The notes beneath the pieces were generated by a model. That model was not told the DNA's origin, made no database searches, and saw nothing but the letters and a program-made list of their open reading frames with translations. A DNA stretch of 64,000 bases from Spirulina subsalsa FACHB-351. GTDB taxonomy: Bacteria; Cyanobacteriota; Cyanobacteriia; Cyanobacteriales; Spirulinaceae. The stretch's first letter is position 1; each line of letters opens with the position of its first letter. The stretch covers positions 1 through 64,000 of the forward strand of contig NZ_JAIHOM010000010.1 of NCBI RefSeq assembly GCF_026130165.1, read 5' to 3'. A program made the translations under genes and the position numbers. Below are positions 36,228 through 45,262 of the stretch, piece after piece.

Positions 36228-37271
36228 CTAACGTTGTTGCAAACTAGAAGACTGTTGTAACGCTTCTATCGTAGAATTTCCTGTGCAGAAAAGCACAGTT
36301 TTGAGTTCAGCCTGCAACAATTGCACCCACTCCTCTAAAGCTTCAGGGGATTCCGAGGCCGCCTTCAGGAAGGGTAACGCTAACCCCGCCAAATTTGCCC
36401 CCAAAGCCAAAGTTTTCGCTACATCCAGCCCATTGCGCAGCCCTCCTGACGCAATCAGGGGCAAATTAGGAAACAAACTGCGAATACTCACCACACAGTC
36501 AGCCGTCGGTAAACCCCAATCCGCAAAAGTTTCCCCGAGTCGCCGTTGTAGCCAATTTTCCGCCCGTTCGCTTTCCACCCGCGCCCAAGACGTTCCCCCA
36601 GCCCCCGCCACATCAATCACCCTCACCCCGGCATTCACCAAGCGTGTCGCCATCACCGGAGAAATGCCATTCCCCACCTCCTTAGCAATCACCGGAACAG
36701 GTAATTTAGAGCATATTTTTTCTATTTTGTCAAGTAATCCTTTAAAATGTCGATCGCCTCGGGGTTGGATACATTCCTGTAGAGGGTTTAAATGGAGGAT
36801 TAGGGCATTGGCTTCTAGAATATCCACCACCTTTAAGCACTCTTCCACCCCATAAGTATAGTTCAATTGCACTGCGCCCAAATTGGCAAATAAGAGAATA
36901 TCCGGAGCAAAAGATCGCACAGCAAAGGTATGTGCTACCTCCGGCTTTTCCACAGCCACCCGTTGGGACCCTACTCCCATCGCTAAACCGTACTGTTGCG
37001 CCACTACCGCCAAACGCTGGTTAATTAACTTCGCCTGATCGGTTCCTCCCGTCATGGAAGAAATTAATACAGGCATCCCCACAGCACGACCTAAAAATTG
37101 AGTGGTCAGATCAATTTCCTCATAATCTAATTCGGGTAGGCAGCAATGACTAAACTGGTAGCGTTCTAGTCCGTTAGTTTGGCGATTAAACTGGACATCT
37201 TCCTCTAAACAGATCCGCAGATGGTCGGCCTTGCGGGTTTGGGTTGTGCTGAGGGGTGGCAAAATAGACAT
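36228..37271 (-). CDS. fni: Isopentenyl-diphosphate delta-isomerase, type 2
   Basis: The 347-aa FMN/NADPH-dependent enzyme interconverts isopentenyl and dimethylallyl diphosphate for carotenoid, chlorophyll and quinone side chains. It has [16 protein letters not shown], the FMN-contact [24 protein letters not shown], the substrate loop [17 protein letters not shown] and the late [13 protein letters not shown]. This is the usual cyanobacterial IDI type. It starts 20 bases after the TPR gene on the same strand and precedes sppA, so a three-gene transcript is possible. Confidence 0.95.
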   Translation of the reverse strand: MSILPPLSTTQTRKADHLRICLEEDVQFNRQTNGLERYQFSHCCLPELDYEEIDLTTQFLGRAVGMPVLISSMTGGTDQAKLINQRLAVVAQQYGLAMGVGSQRVAVEKPEVAHTFAVRSFAPDILLFANLGAVQLNYTYGVEECLKVVDILEANALILHLNPLQECIQPRGDRHFKGLLDKIEKICSKLPVPVIAKEVGNGISPVMATRLVNAGVRVIDVAGAGGTSWARVESERAENWLQRRLGETFADWGLPTADCVVSIRSLFPNLPLIASGGLRNGLDVAKTLALGANLAGLALPFLKAASESPEALEEWVQLLQAELKTVLFCTGNSTIEALQQSSSLQQR

Positions 37272-37291
37272 AATTTGAGAATAATTAGAGA

Positions 37292-38149
37292 TTATTCGGG
37301 ACTTTCTTCGGGAGAATCCTGAGTCGGGGGGGGCATTTGGGCCAGTTGATCGGCAATTTGCTGAATTTGGTCTTTGTAGCGCGGGGGAGCTAAGGCAACG
37401 GCGGCCTGATAGAGCGGTTTCGCTTGGCTATACTGTCCTTGTTGCTTGAGAATTTCAGCTTTTGCCCAGACGGGACGGAAATCCCCCGGATTGGCGCTCA
37501 TGATTTGGTCATAAATGGCGATCGCCTCCGTAAATCGTTCTTGGTAGGCATACACCCACCCCAGCAACAACTGCACCGAAGCCACATCTACACTCCCCGG
37601 ATTCGCTGCATTGGCTTGAGCAGCCAGTTTTAACGTATCCTGAAGCCTTCCAATGGCTCCCTCAGGGCGATTTTGTTGTAACTGAAGGTTGATCATTCCT
37701 TGCAGCGCGTTCACATCCCCCGGATTGGCTTGTAAGATGCGATCATAGGCCCGGAAAGACCCCTCATAATCCCCTAAATGTTGTCTCGCTTGGGCCAATA
37801 AGATGGTATAGTCCGGCTGCTCTGGTTGCAGTTGACTCAATGTCTCTAAGGGAGCTAACGCCTGTTGTAGTTTCCCTTGTTCTAATCGCACTTCCAGCAA
37901 GCGTCTTAAAACTGTTGTATTATTGGGGTCGTCTCGCAGCACCAACTCATAACTATGGGCCCGATTTTCCAATTCTGTCTGATCCGCAACAGAAAGCTGG
38001 AATCCTGACGCTGAATTATTGGCTACCGGACGGGTTCCCCCTCGCAAGGCGCTACTCACCAGTGGCAAGAGAGGAACACCGATAAACAGTACCAACACCG
38101 CTACTAGCACAAGGTAAATCCAAGGACTTCTTTTCTGGGTAGTTCTCAC
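37292..38149 (-). CDS. Membrane-anchored TPR protein
   Basis: The product is about 285 aa from the GTG at 38149; a TTG eight codons upstream is also possible. An N-terminal transmembrane helix ([21 protein letters not shown]) precedes TPR units: [58 protein letters not shown] and [18 protein letters not shown]. The C-terminus is Pro/Ser/Glu-rich. Proteins like this are widespread and uncharacterised in cyanobacteria. It leads the gene run to fni and sppA. Confidence 0.72.
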   Translation of the reverse strand: MRTTQKRSPWIYLVLVAVLVLFIGVPLLPLVSSALRGGTRPVANNSASGFQLSVADQTELENRAHSYELVLRDDPNNTTVLRRLLEVRLEQGKLQQALAPLETLSQLQPEQPDYTILLAQARQHLGDYEGSFRAYDRILQANPGDVNALQGMINLQLQQNRPEGAIGRLQDTLKLAAQANAANPGSVDVASVQLLLGWVYAYQERFTEAIAIYDQIMSANPGDFRPVWAKAEILKQQGQYSQAKPLYQAAVALAPPRYKDQIQQIADQLAQMPPPTQDSPEESPE

Positions 38150-38261
38150 GATAATCCCACAGGCTAAAGACAACTCTTAGCTGCTATTTTCGCACAGATA
38201 CCTCGGAATGGCGAGTTAGCCATTCCTGCGGGAAGCTAACGGGAGTAGGCCAAACTCTAGC

Positions 38262-38392
38262 TAGGGTCTGCTGAATAACTGGAGCAGGGGAGCAGGGGGA
38301 GAAGTAATAGGGAATTGATAATTGATAATTGACAATTGATAATTGTTTCCGACTCCCGATTCCCGACACTCGGACTTATTCAGCAAGCCCTA
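38262..38392. mobile_element. MITE-like element, copy B
   Basis: TAGGGTCTGCTGAATAA (38262-38278) and TTATTCAGCAAGCCCTA (38376-38392) bound 131 bases with no coding content. The interior holds GGGGAGCAGGGG, ATTGATAATTGAC and GACTCCCGATTCCC repeats. TAGCTA lies on both sides of the GGG/CCC ends, either as a 6-base target duplication or as part of the palindrome. Confidence 0.8.
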
Positions 38393-38469
38393 GCTATACC
38401 GTTAAGTGTTATCTTGATGGTGCAGAACCGAGCAAACCTCTCAGTTGAATAGCCCCCTTATCATCCCCT

Positions 38470-39384
38470 ATGGATAGTAGTAATATTGTTTTACAAACTC
38501 ACCATCTCCAGAAAAAATATGGCGCGCTGCAAGCAGTCGAGGATGTGAGTTTAACGGTGCGCAAAGGCGATGTTTTCGGCTTTTTAGGTCCCAATGGTGC
38601 GGGGAAAACTACCACCATTAGCATGATTTTGGGTTTAACTCGTCCGACGCGGGGAGAGGTGCGGGTGTTAGAGCGTCGGGTAACTCCTCAAAAAAAACAA
38701 ATTTTACGGCAAGTGGGGGCCTTGGTGGGAGCAATTCCGGGCTTGATTCCCTATCTCTCAGCCCGGGAGAATTTGCGGTTGATGAGTCAGTTATATCCCC
38801 AAGTCTCCTCCCAGCGTGTTGATGAGGTGTTGGAGTTGGTGGGTTTACAAGGGGTGGGGAAACGCCCGACTGCTCAGTTTTCCACGGGGATGAAACAACG
38901 GTTGGGGATGGGATTGGCGATTTTACATCAACCCCAGTTATTAGTGCTAGATGAACCCACTAACGGTATGGATCCCGCAGGAATGCAGGAAATGCGCCAG
39001 ATTATTCTACAGTTGGCTAAGGAGGGGGTGACAATTTTCCTCTCTAGTCATTTGTTGAATGAGGTTGAACAGGTCTGTAATCGTATTGCGGTGCTACATC
39101 AGGGGAAATTGGTGGCCCAGGGTGCGATCGCCGAATTACGCGGAGAGGAAAAAAATGTCCGCGTGAAAGCCAAGGATTTAGATGCCGTGGAAAAGGTTTT
39201 ACAAGGTTTACCCACCATTCCCCCTTTTCAACGCCAAGAGGAAGCCATTGATATTACAGGTCTAGACAGTGAATGGGTGATTCAGCAATTAGTAGAACAT
39301 CAAGTCTATCCCGCGGAGGTCTTTTATACGGGTTATGATCTCGAACGGTTATTTCTAGAGTTAACCCAAAAAGCCCAAGGTTGA
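38470..39384 (+). CDS. ABC transporter ATP-binding protein (CcmA-like)
   Basis: The 304-aa ATPase has Walker A GPNGAGKTTT, signature FSTGMKQRLGMG, Walker B LLVLDEPTNGMD and the switch His in LSSHLLNEVE. A C-terminal accessory region follows (about 225-304). It belongs to the exporter-type group that pairs with separate ABC-2 permeases. No permease gene follows in this window, so it is an orphan half-transporter component. Its substrate cannot be deduced. Confidence 0.88.
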   Translation: MDSSNIVLQTHHLQKKYGALQAVEDVSLTVRKGDVFGFLGPNGAGKTTTISMILGLTRPTRGEVRVLERRVTPQKKQILRQVGALVGAIPGLIPYLSARENLRLMSQLYPQVSSQRVDEVLELVGLQGVGKRPTAQFSTGMKQRLGMGLAILHQPQLLVLDEPTNGMDPAGMQEMRQIILQLAKEGVTIFLSSHLLNEVEQVCNRIAVLHQGKLVAQGAIAELRGEEKNVRVKAKDLDAVEKVLQGLPTIPPFQRQEEAIDITGLDSEWVIQQLVEHQVYPAEVFYTGYDLERLFLELTQKAQG

Positions 39385-39712
39385 TTAAATGGTTTCCCGT
39401 CCCATTTTGACTTTAAAGCGGGTCGTTTTCTATTGTATAATTGACCCAGTTTGAGGTCAGCAGCGACTTATGATCATGATTAACAATTCTTATTGTTAAA
39501 AATTCTCTGGTTCAAAAATCCTCAGTGATTTTTGCTTTTTAAGGCATTGCTCTTTGTGAAAAAAGAGAATTACAGGGGAGATAATTGAATTATACAAGGT
39601 TGAGGATTGGTAAACTTATTTGCCATTTTAATACTTTGTGAACTGCTTTGATTGACCTCAAGATAACTGGTACAGTCCAAACTCTCTATTTCAACCTAAA
39701 TTACGAGCTAAT
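39385..39712. promoter_or_regulatory. Regulatory spacer upstream of ccaA
   Basis: About 330 bases without a gene. An 8-base perfect inverted repeat TTAACAAT-TCTT-ATTGTTAA (39480-39499) looks like an operator. AAAAATC-CTCAGT-GATTTTT followed by GCTTTTT (39514-39540) could terminate the ABC gene. The remainder is AT-rich leader. Confidence 0.45.
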
Positions 39713-40459
39713 ATGGAAAAATTAGTGCGCGGTTTGCGTCACTTCCAAACCGATTATTTTAGTAAGCACCAAGACCTATTTCAACAACTTTCTTTAGGTC
39801 AACATCCCCGAGTTTTATTTATTACTTGTTCTGACTCCCGCATTGACCCCAATTTGATTACAGATGCCGATCCGGGAGAACTGTTTGTGATTCGGAATGC
39901 GGGGAATATCATTCCTCCTTACGGGGCAACCAATGGCGGGGAAGGTGCGGCCATTGAATACGCGGTACAAGCATTAGGCATCAAGGATATTATTGTTTGC
40001 GGTCATTCCCACTGTGGGGCAATGAAAGGACTGCTTAAATTAGACAAACTAGAGGAAGAAATGCCTTTAGTTTATGAGTGGTTAAAAGAAGCAGAGGCAA
40101 CTCGCCGTTTAGTGAAAGAGAATTACTCTAACCTAACGGGAGAAGATTTATTAAGCATTACCATTGCGGAGAATGTTTTAACCCAAATTGAGAACCTGAG
40201 AACCTATCCGGTGATTCACTCAAAACTCCGTCAAGGGAAGCTACATCTCAGTGCTTGGGTGTATCATATTGAAAATGGCAAGGTGTTTGCCTATGATGCG
40301 GTTCGACATGAATATGTTGCGCCATCGAGTCCGTTAGAACCCTTAGATCCCGAGGAATTGCTACCTAACAGTATTGGACATCCTGCCAGTTGGTTATCTC
40401 CTGAACAAGCCCATCGTATTTATCGCGGATCCTATCATCATCAAACCCTTAAAAGTTAG
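39713..40459 (+). CDS. ccaA: Carboxysomal beta-carbonic anhydrase
   Basis: The 248-aa enzyme interconverts bicarbonate and CO2 inside beta-carboxysomes. Zinc ligands are C39, H98 and C101 (FITCSDSR and CGHSHCG), with the catalytic D41-R43 pair. The C-terminus ends near PASWLSPEQAHRIYRGSY, which resembles the tail shared by carboxysomal CcaA/IcfA proteins and separates them from general beta-CAs. The tail linker is shorter than in Synechococcus (about 270 aa). It is not adjacent to ccm genes, as in several cyanobacteria. It is preceded by an operator-like inverted repeat. Confidence 0.93.
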   Translation: MEKLVRGLRHFQTDYFSKHQDLFQQLSLGQHPRVLFITCSDSRIDPNLITDADPGELFVIRNAGNIIPPYGATNGGEGAAIEYAVQALGIKDIIVCGHSHCGAMKGLLKLDKLEEEMPLVYEWLKEAEATRRLVKENYSNLTGEDLLSITIAENVLTQIENLRTYPVIHSKLRQGKLHLSAWVYHIENGKVFAYDAVRHEYVAPSSPLEPLDPEELLPNSIGHPASWLSPEQAHRIYRGSYHHQTLKS

Positions 40460-40475
40460 GGCGAGTTGTCCTATT

Positions 40476-40492
40476 TAGGGCTTGCTGAATAT
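40476..40492 (+). repeat. Half MITE terminus
   Basis: TAGGGCTTGCTGAATAT matches the left terminus of the MITE-like family and has no partner arm nearby. It lies between ccaA and the small Cys-rich gene. A second orphan half (GGGTCTGCTGAATAA) is at 47177-47191 after dnaK, and a third at 34128-34139. Confidence 0.65.
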
Positions 40493-40523
40493 CCCTCTCA
40501 GTAGTGTTTTGAGGAAAAGTGCA

Positions 40524-40724
40524 ATGGAAACTGAAATTAATTGCGCAGAAGCTTGTGTTAATGGTTGTGTGTTGGGGGATCAATGTCCTAACCGTGAATA
40601 TGTTAAACAAGCGAGCGAATTTATGGAAACGACTTCTTTAGACCAAATGCTAGAAATTGCGGAAGCGGCGCGTTTGAAGAAGTTAAGCGAACCGACCCAA
40701 TGGGTCATTCCAGATGAAATTTAA
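40524..40724 (+). CDS. Small Cys-rich conserved protein
   Basis: The 66-aa product from ATG 40524 reads METEINCAEACVNGCVLGDQ, then CPNREYVKQASEFMETTSLD and a charged helix. GAGG lies about 12 bases upstream. Four cysteines (C-x3-C-x3-C-x5-C) in the first third could bind a metal or form disulfides. I do not recognise a function. A start at 40482 would run through the repeat half-site and is rejected. Confidence 0.65.
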   Translation: METEINCAEACVNGCVLGDQCPNREYVKQASEFMETTSLDQMLEIAEAARLKKLSEPTQWVIPDEI

Positions 40725-40736
40725 AAAGATTGCCGA

Positions 40737-40766
40737 GAATTCCCCATCCCCTCGTGGGTGGGGATG
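40737..40766. repeat. Hairpin after small Cys-rich gene
   Basis: CATCCCC (40745-40751) and GGGGATG (40760-40766) form a 7-base stem with an 8-base loop, preceded by GAAT. There is no strong T-tract, but it lies where the terminator of the upstream gene would be. It faintly resembles the IS right-end hairpins. Confidence 0.4.
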
Positions 40767-40843
40767 AACTGTTCCCTTTGCTTTCCCTTGTGGATTACAA
40801 AACTCAAATGGAAACGCTATAGCTCCAGTAAACTCCTCAAAAG

Positions 40844-43138
40844 TTAACTGGGGGTATGGGGGAGGGTGATTTTAACGGTGGTGCCTTCTCCGAGTTGACT
40901 CTGAATCTGGAGAGTACCTTGGAGAAGATCAACATAGGTTTTGACAATGGCTAAACCTAAACCTGTGCCGGGGGTAGATCCGACGTTACTGGCACGATAG
41001 AAAGCTGTGCCGAGGTGTTCTTGAGCTTCGGGAGGGATGCCAATACCGCGATCGCACACTTCTAGAATTAAATGATTTTTCGTTTGGGTCATTTTCAATT
41101 CTACTGGGTCATCCGGTGAAGAATATTTTAGAGCATTGCTCAACAGGTTAATTAAAATTTGTTGTAATAACGTGCTATCAGTAATAAAAGCAACGGTTTG
41201 TTTTTCTTCTGTTTTGTCCTCAAATTTTAGGCGATGATCAGGATACTGTGCCTTTAATTGTTTTAGCAAACGCTGACAAAATTGGGAGACATTAATTAAA
41301 TTCCATTTACACTGAAGTTGCTCCGATTCCCCTCGACTCAGAATTAGTAAATCATCCAATAAATGGGTTAAGTGAGCAACCGCGTCTTGAATCGCTTGGA
41401 GTTCCTCCTGTTGATCTTCTGGCGAAAGAGGATAGGAGGTAAGCAGTTCCACAGAACATTGAATAATTGTTAAGGGAGTGCGAAATTCATGGGAAGTTAT
41501 GGTAATAAAATTAGATTTTAGTTCGCCCAGTTCTTTCTCTCGAATTAAGGTTTTTAGCATTTCCGCTTCTGCCCGTTTTCGTTCTTGAATTTCAAAGCCA
41601 ATCATTAGATAATGTTGAGGTTTTCCCGCTTCATTAAAAAAGGGAATAAAGGTGACATTTACCCAATAGGTGCGTTGACGAGGGGTTTGATGTTGAATTT
41701 CCCCTTGCCAGATGAAATTATGCGCTAAGGTTGTCCAAACTTCTTGCCAAAATGTTTCGGACTCAGGAGGAACACAAAGATCACCATAAAAACGCCCCAA
41801 TAATTGCTCAGGAGACGCTTGGGCTAATTCAGAAAATTTTTCGTTAACTTCTAAAATATGCCCCTGACTATCAACACTGGCAACCAGAGCAATTTGATCC
41901 AAGCCATATTTAAAATCGGAGAGGGTTTGTAGAGACTTTTGTAAGGCTTCTTCTGTTTGTTTATAGAGTGTAATGTCATCAGCAATCCCAACTAAACAAT
42001 CAATACCACCGGAGGAATTGTGAATGGGAAAGGCTCGATTACGCAGCCAGCACACTGTGCCATCCTGTTGAATGATGCGAAATTCTTGGGAATCTTTTTC
42101 GACTAGATCCCTATTGTAAAAGTTAATCACTTTTTCCTGATCTGCGGGGTGGATTAAAGGATACCAAGCCGCAGGAAAAACCATTTCAGAGTCTTGACCT
42201 TCACCAAAAAATTTTTGATAGGCAGGGGATTGATATAGAATTTCAGTCCGTTCAGGATTGGTAATCCAAAAAATACTATCAATATGTTCAACCAGTTGGC
42301 GAAAATGGTCTTCCCCGGTGGCTAATTGGCTTTTACAAACCTGAATTTGTTGAGTTAATCGCTCATTAATTTCTGCTCGCATCAAATGATGTAATGCCGA
42401 TTCGATTAGGGTTTTGCCATCAGTATATTGGGATAAATAATCCCCTTGGCAAAAATGTTGTAACAATTGGCGTACCCGAGGATTGAGGTCTGGGGAAGTG
42501 GGTGCAGGAGGGGGTATGATTTCTTCTGATGCTAGGGCTACGGAAGATTTTAGGGCTATTTCACCCCTTGGATGGAGTAACAGGGGCTGTCTTTGTTGAG
42601 CTTTTTGCTCTGCGTGATAGGCTTTTAAGCAGGATTCATAGGCTATGATGGCTACCCAGTTGCCTTGATCATCCAAAACGGGGGCGTGGTTGAGAGCATA
42701 TTGCTCAAAATAACTCAAAATAGGGTATAAATTTTGAACTTCTGCTTCAATCAGGGTGTGAATGGGGGGTGTTACGATGTCTTGTAGGGATGTGGTGGCG
42801 AGATTCACCCCAGTTGCGATCGCACCCATAACCTCACTGGTGCTGAAAATACCTAAACAATGGACAGGTGCCACCGTTTGCACCACAACGGCATAGGATT
42901 TTCCGCTGCGGTGCATTCTTTGGACGGCATCAGAGATTAAAACGTCTCCGGCTATCATCAAGGGAGTACGATCTATCCAAGGGGTGGATAATCGGGTCAG
43001 AGAAAGAGGTAACACTTCACTAGCCCTCAGTATAAAAGTCAGTAAATCCTGAAAAACCCATCTCTCAAGAGAAGGGCGCTGACTACAAGGATAGTCAGTG
43101 TTTCCACTCATTGTGTCTAATCCCTTCGACAAGATCAC
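40844..43138 (-). CDS. CBS-PAS sensor histidine kinase
   Basis: The 764-aa cytoplasmic kinase has a pair of CBS domains (about 45-175; IAGDVLISDAVQRMHRSG, IVTPPIHTLIEAEVQN), two PAS/PAC regions (about 270-395 and 400-520), a HisKA domain with H550 in TSHEFRTPLT, and an HATPase with NLLSNALKYSS, ICDRGIGIPPEA-type and GTGLGLAIVKTYV motifs. CBS pairs often bind adenosine nucleotides, so it may read energy state, which is inference. No transmembrane segment is visible. No response regulator is adjacent. Confidence 0.9.
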   Translation of the reverse strand: MILSKGLDTMSGNTDYPCSQRPSLERWVFQDLLTFILRASEVLPLSLTRLSTPWIDRTPLMIAGDVLISDAVQRMHRSGKSYAVVVQTVAPVHCLGIFSTSEVMGAIATGVNLATTSLQDIVTPPIHTLIEAEVQNLYPILSYFEQYALNHAPVLDDQGNWVAIIAYESCLKAYHAEQKAQQRQPLLLHPRGEIALKSSVALASEEIIPPPAPTSPDLNPRVRQLLQHFCQGDYLSQYTDGKTLIESALHHLMRAEINERLTQQIQVCKSQLATGEDHFRQLVEHIDSIFWITNPERTEILYQSPAYQKFFGEGQDSEMVFPAAWYPLIHPADQEKVINFYNRDLVEKDSQEFRIIQQDGTVCWLRNRAFPIHNSSGGIDCLVGIADDITLYKQTEEALQKSLQTLSDFKYGLDQIALVASVDSQGHILEVNEKFSELAQASPEQLLGRFYGDLCVPPESETFWQEVWTTLAHNFIWQGEIQHQTPRQRTYWVNVTFIPFFNEAGKPQHYLMIGFEIQERKRAEAEMLKTLIREKELGELKSNFITITSHEFRTPLTIIQCSVELLTSYPLSPEDQQEELQAIQDAVAHLTHLLDDLLILSRGESEQLQCKWNLINVSQFCQRLLKQLKAQYPDHRLKFEDKTEEKQTVAFITDSTLLQQILINLLSNALKYSSPDDPVELKMTQTKNHLILEVCDRGIGIPPEAQEHLGTAFYRASNVGSTPGTGLGLAIVKTYVDLLQGTLQIQSQLGEGTTVKITLPHTPS

Positions 43139-43185
43139 GAAATTTTAAGGTTTTCTAAGGATTTCCTGACATAGCCACCCTAAAA

Positions 43186-43287
43186 TAGGACTTGCTGAAT
43201 AAGTGCAAGGTTGATTCTGAAAATAGATAATTGAACAATTATTTATTGTTACTTATGCCCATGAGCAAATTTATTCAGCAAGCCCTA
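43186..43287. mobile_element. MITE-like element, copy C
   Basis: TAGGACTTGCTGAATAA (43186-43202) and TTATTCAGCAAGCCCTA (43271-43287) are inverted termini around 68 bases with no heptads and no coding content. On the minus strand the right end supplies the TAG stop of the membrane GTPase gene. Confidence 0.8.
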
Positions 43288-44928
43288 CCAATCATCGGAG
43301 GGGGAGGAGGGGGGGATGTCCCAATCGTCCACTAGCAGGGGGTTTTGCCAAGTTTTTTCTAGGGGCATCGGAACAATTTCGGGGGGTGTTTCTTCTAACT
43401 CAGCCCGAATTTTTATGGTGTCCTGCATGGGTTGGACAAATTTTACAATGGCATCTTTGACAAAGCCCTTCATAAATTGCTCTTTTTGCAACAATTTAAA
43501 CTGAGTTTGCACAACTTCTGTCATACCACCATCGCCCCAATCTTGATTATGGCGGAAGTATTCAATAAAACTTTTCCCGGCAATGCGCGTTAAATAGGCG
43601 GCCGTGATGCCTTGGATGGTTTTCCCGACTAAATAGGTAGCTACATTGAGTTGGAGGAGGGTAGAGAGCATTTGCACCGCCCCTTTAACCACTCCTAAAC
43701 TGACTAAAGTTTTGCCCAAAGAGAGGGCTAATTCACGGCCGCGTTCCATATTCAATTCACAGCCGTATATTTTGCCAATTTCGACCACCATTTGAGCATT
43801 AACGGCGGCCGTGGCGAGCAAATCCACCACGGGAACCGGAGTCACAGCAATCACCCCGGCCCCAATCCACTGGAAACGGTCAATAATTTTATCGGCCTGT
43901 CTGCGTCGTTGTTTGTCGATTAAGCGCCGCGCTTCTTCCCCTAAACGCTGGGATTGCAAGAGGATGTTGTCGGCAATGAGATCCTCCCCTTCGGCGCGTA
44001 AAACGGCGGCTAAACGGCGAATCAGGGGCATAATTTCCACCTCTGGCGTTACCCAGTCGCCACTGTCTAGGGCTACGGCTTGGGGATTCGCTGAGACGGC
44101 CACCACATCGGAGGGGGGAATAAAGGATTGAACGCGATCGCGCAACTGTTGCAAAATGACCTCTTGTTCTTGTTCCGTATAGAGATCCGCCTTATTTAAC
44201 ACAATGAGCGATCGCTTACCAATTTCCGCCAACACCCGCAACGGAGTATATTCCGACTGGCGCAAATCATTATCCACCACAAATAACAACAAATCCGCCT
44301 CCGTCGCCAACTGCCGGGCCAATTGTTCCCGTTGACTGCCCGCCTCCCCCACCTCTAAAATTCCCGGTGTATCGGTGATTAAAATTTCACGGGATAGACC
44401 TTGTAACTGCAAACGGTAGGTTTCCCCGGCCTGAGTCGTCCCCATCGGCGCGCCCACTTCCCCCACCATACGACCGATTAAACCATTCACCACCGAGGTT
44501 TTCCCCGCCGATCCCGTCCCGAAGACTACCACGCGAATATTACCCCGCGTTAAGTTGCGTTCAATTTCCTGCGATCGCTCCAACAGGGCCTGACGACTAA
44601 TTTCATCCTGAATCTGCGCCACTTGTTGCCGAATCGCCTTTAAATTTTCCCCCGCCGCTTCAGTTTTCTGGGCGGGCAATTGCACCAAGCGGGCGCTATT
44701 ACGGGACGTGGAACTTTTGCGTCCAGAAAAGAGATTGAAATAGTAAATAAACGCCGCAATTAGCACCCCCAACAGCACAATCAACAGCAACAGTAGAAGA
44801 TTCGCTAAAAGCGGGGCGGTAAAGGAGATTTGGAAATAAAGCCGATAAATAGCATCCACCAACCAGATCATTAGCCCCAGAATAAAGCTAATCCCTACAA
44901 TTAAAATCAATAGTCGGTAGATAGTCAC
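43285..44928 (-). CDS. Membrane GTPase with DUF697-type domain
   Basis: The 547-aa protein has two N-terminal transmembrane helices (about 5-25 and 38-63), then an Era/Der-like GTPase domain (about 130-300) with P-loop GTGSAGKT (137-144), DTPGILE and the guanine motif NKADLY. A C-terminal DUF697-like region contains VTPVPVVDLLATAAVNAQMV. DUF697 GTPases are common in cyanobacteria and of unknown role, probably at membranes. Its TAG stop is part of MITE copy C, so the final residues (SPSDDW) may have been altered by the insertion. Confidence 0.87.
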   Translation of the reverse strand: MTIYRLLILIVGISFILGLMIWLVDAIYRLYFQISFTAPLLANLLLLLLIVLLGVLIAAFIYYFNLFSGRKSSTSRNSARLVQLPAQKTEAAGENLKAIRQQVAQIQDEISRQALLERSQEIERNLTRGNIRVVVFGTGSAGKTSVVNGLIGRMVGEVGAPMGTTQAGETYRLQLQGLSREILITDTPGILEVGEAGSQREQLARQLATEADLLLFVVDNDLRQSEYTPLRVLAEIGKRSLIVLNKADLYTEQEQEVILQQLRDRVQSFIPPSDVVAVSANPQAVALDSGDWVTPEVEIMPLIRRLAAVLRAEGEDLIADNILLQSQRLGEEARRLIDKQRRRQADKIIDRFQWIGAGVIAVTPVPVVDLLATAAVNAQMVVEIGKIYGCELNMERGRELALSLGKTLVSLGVVKGAVQMLSTLLQLNVATYLVGKTIQGITAAYLTRIAGKSFIEYFRHNQDWGDGGMTEVVQTQFKLLQKEQFMKGFVKDAIVKFVQPMQDTIKIRAELEETPPEIVPMPLEKTWQNPLLVDDWDIPPSSPSDDW

Positions 44929-45262
44929 GGTAAATAGGGAATAGGGAGTCAGGTTCGTAGTTGCGCTTTAGCGCCCAGTCGGGAGTCGGGAGTCGGGAGT
45001 CGGGAATCGGGAGTCGGGAGTCGGGGAATTAAGAATTATTACCTATTCCCTATTACCTATTCCCTATTCCCTATTACCTATTCCCCATTCCCGAACCGTC
45101 CTGAGAGGTTCGGAAAATACCACTTACAGAGATCATCCCCTCCCCGTCAGTATAGAAAGGAGAATAATCAGTTGTAAAGAGAGCAAGGGCAGGCTGAGAG
45201 CAAAGCTGGGTTCAGTTTCTCTTGGAAACTCATTGTTGTTAGCTTGGAGCAGACTTAATATT
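44929..45262. repeat. STRR block and dnaK leader
   Basis: The spacer contains a second copy of the 26-base dispersed repeat (44951-44976), then GGGAGTC heptads (44983-45024), TATTACCTATTCCC heptads (45035-45092) and the dnaK leader. CAGTATAGAAAGGAG near 45148 may include promoter elements. No CIRCE element (TTAGCACTC-N9-GAGTGCTAA) was seen. Confidence 0.65.

Noticed and set aside
44983-45092. Heptamer tracts considered as CRISPR or origin iterons
   Set aside because: Units are 7 bases and directly abutting with no spacers; no dnaA or replication gene and no DnaA boxes are seen.
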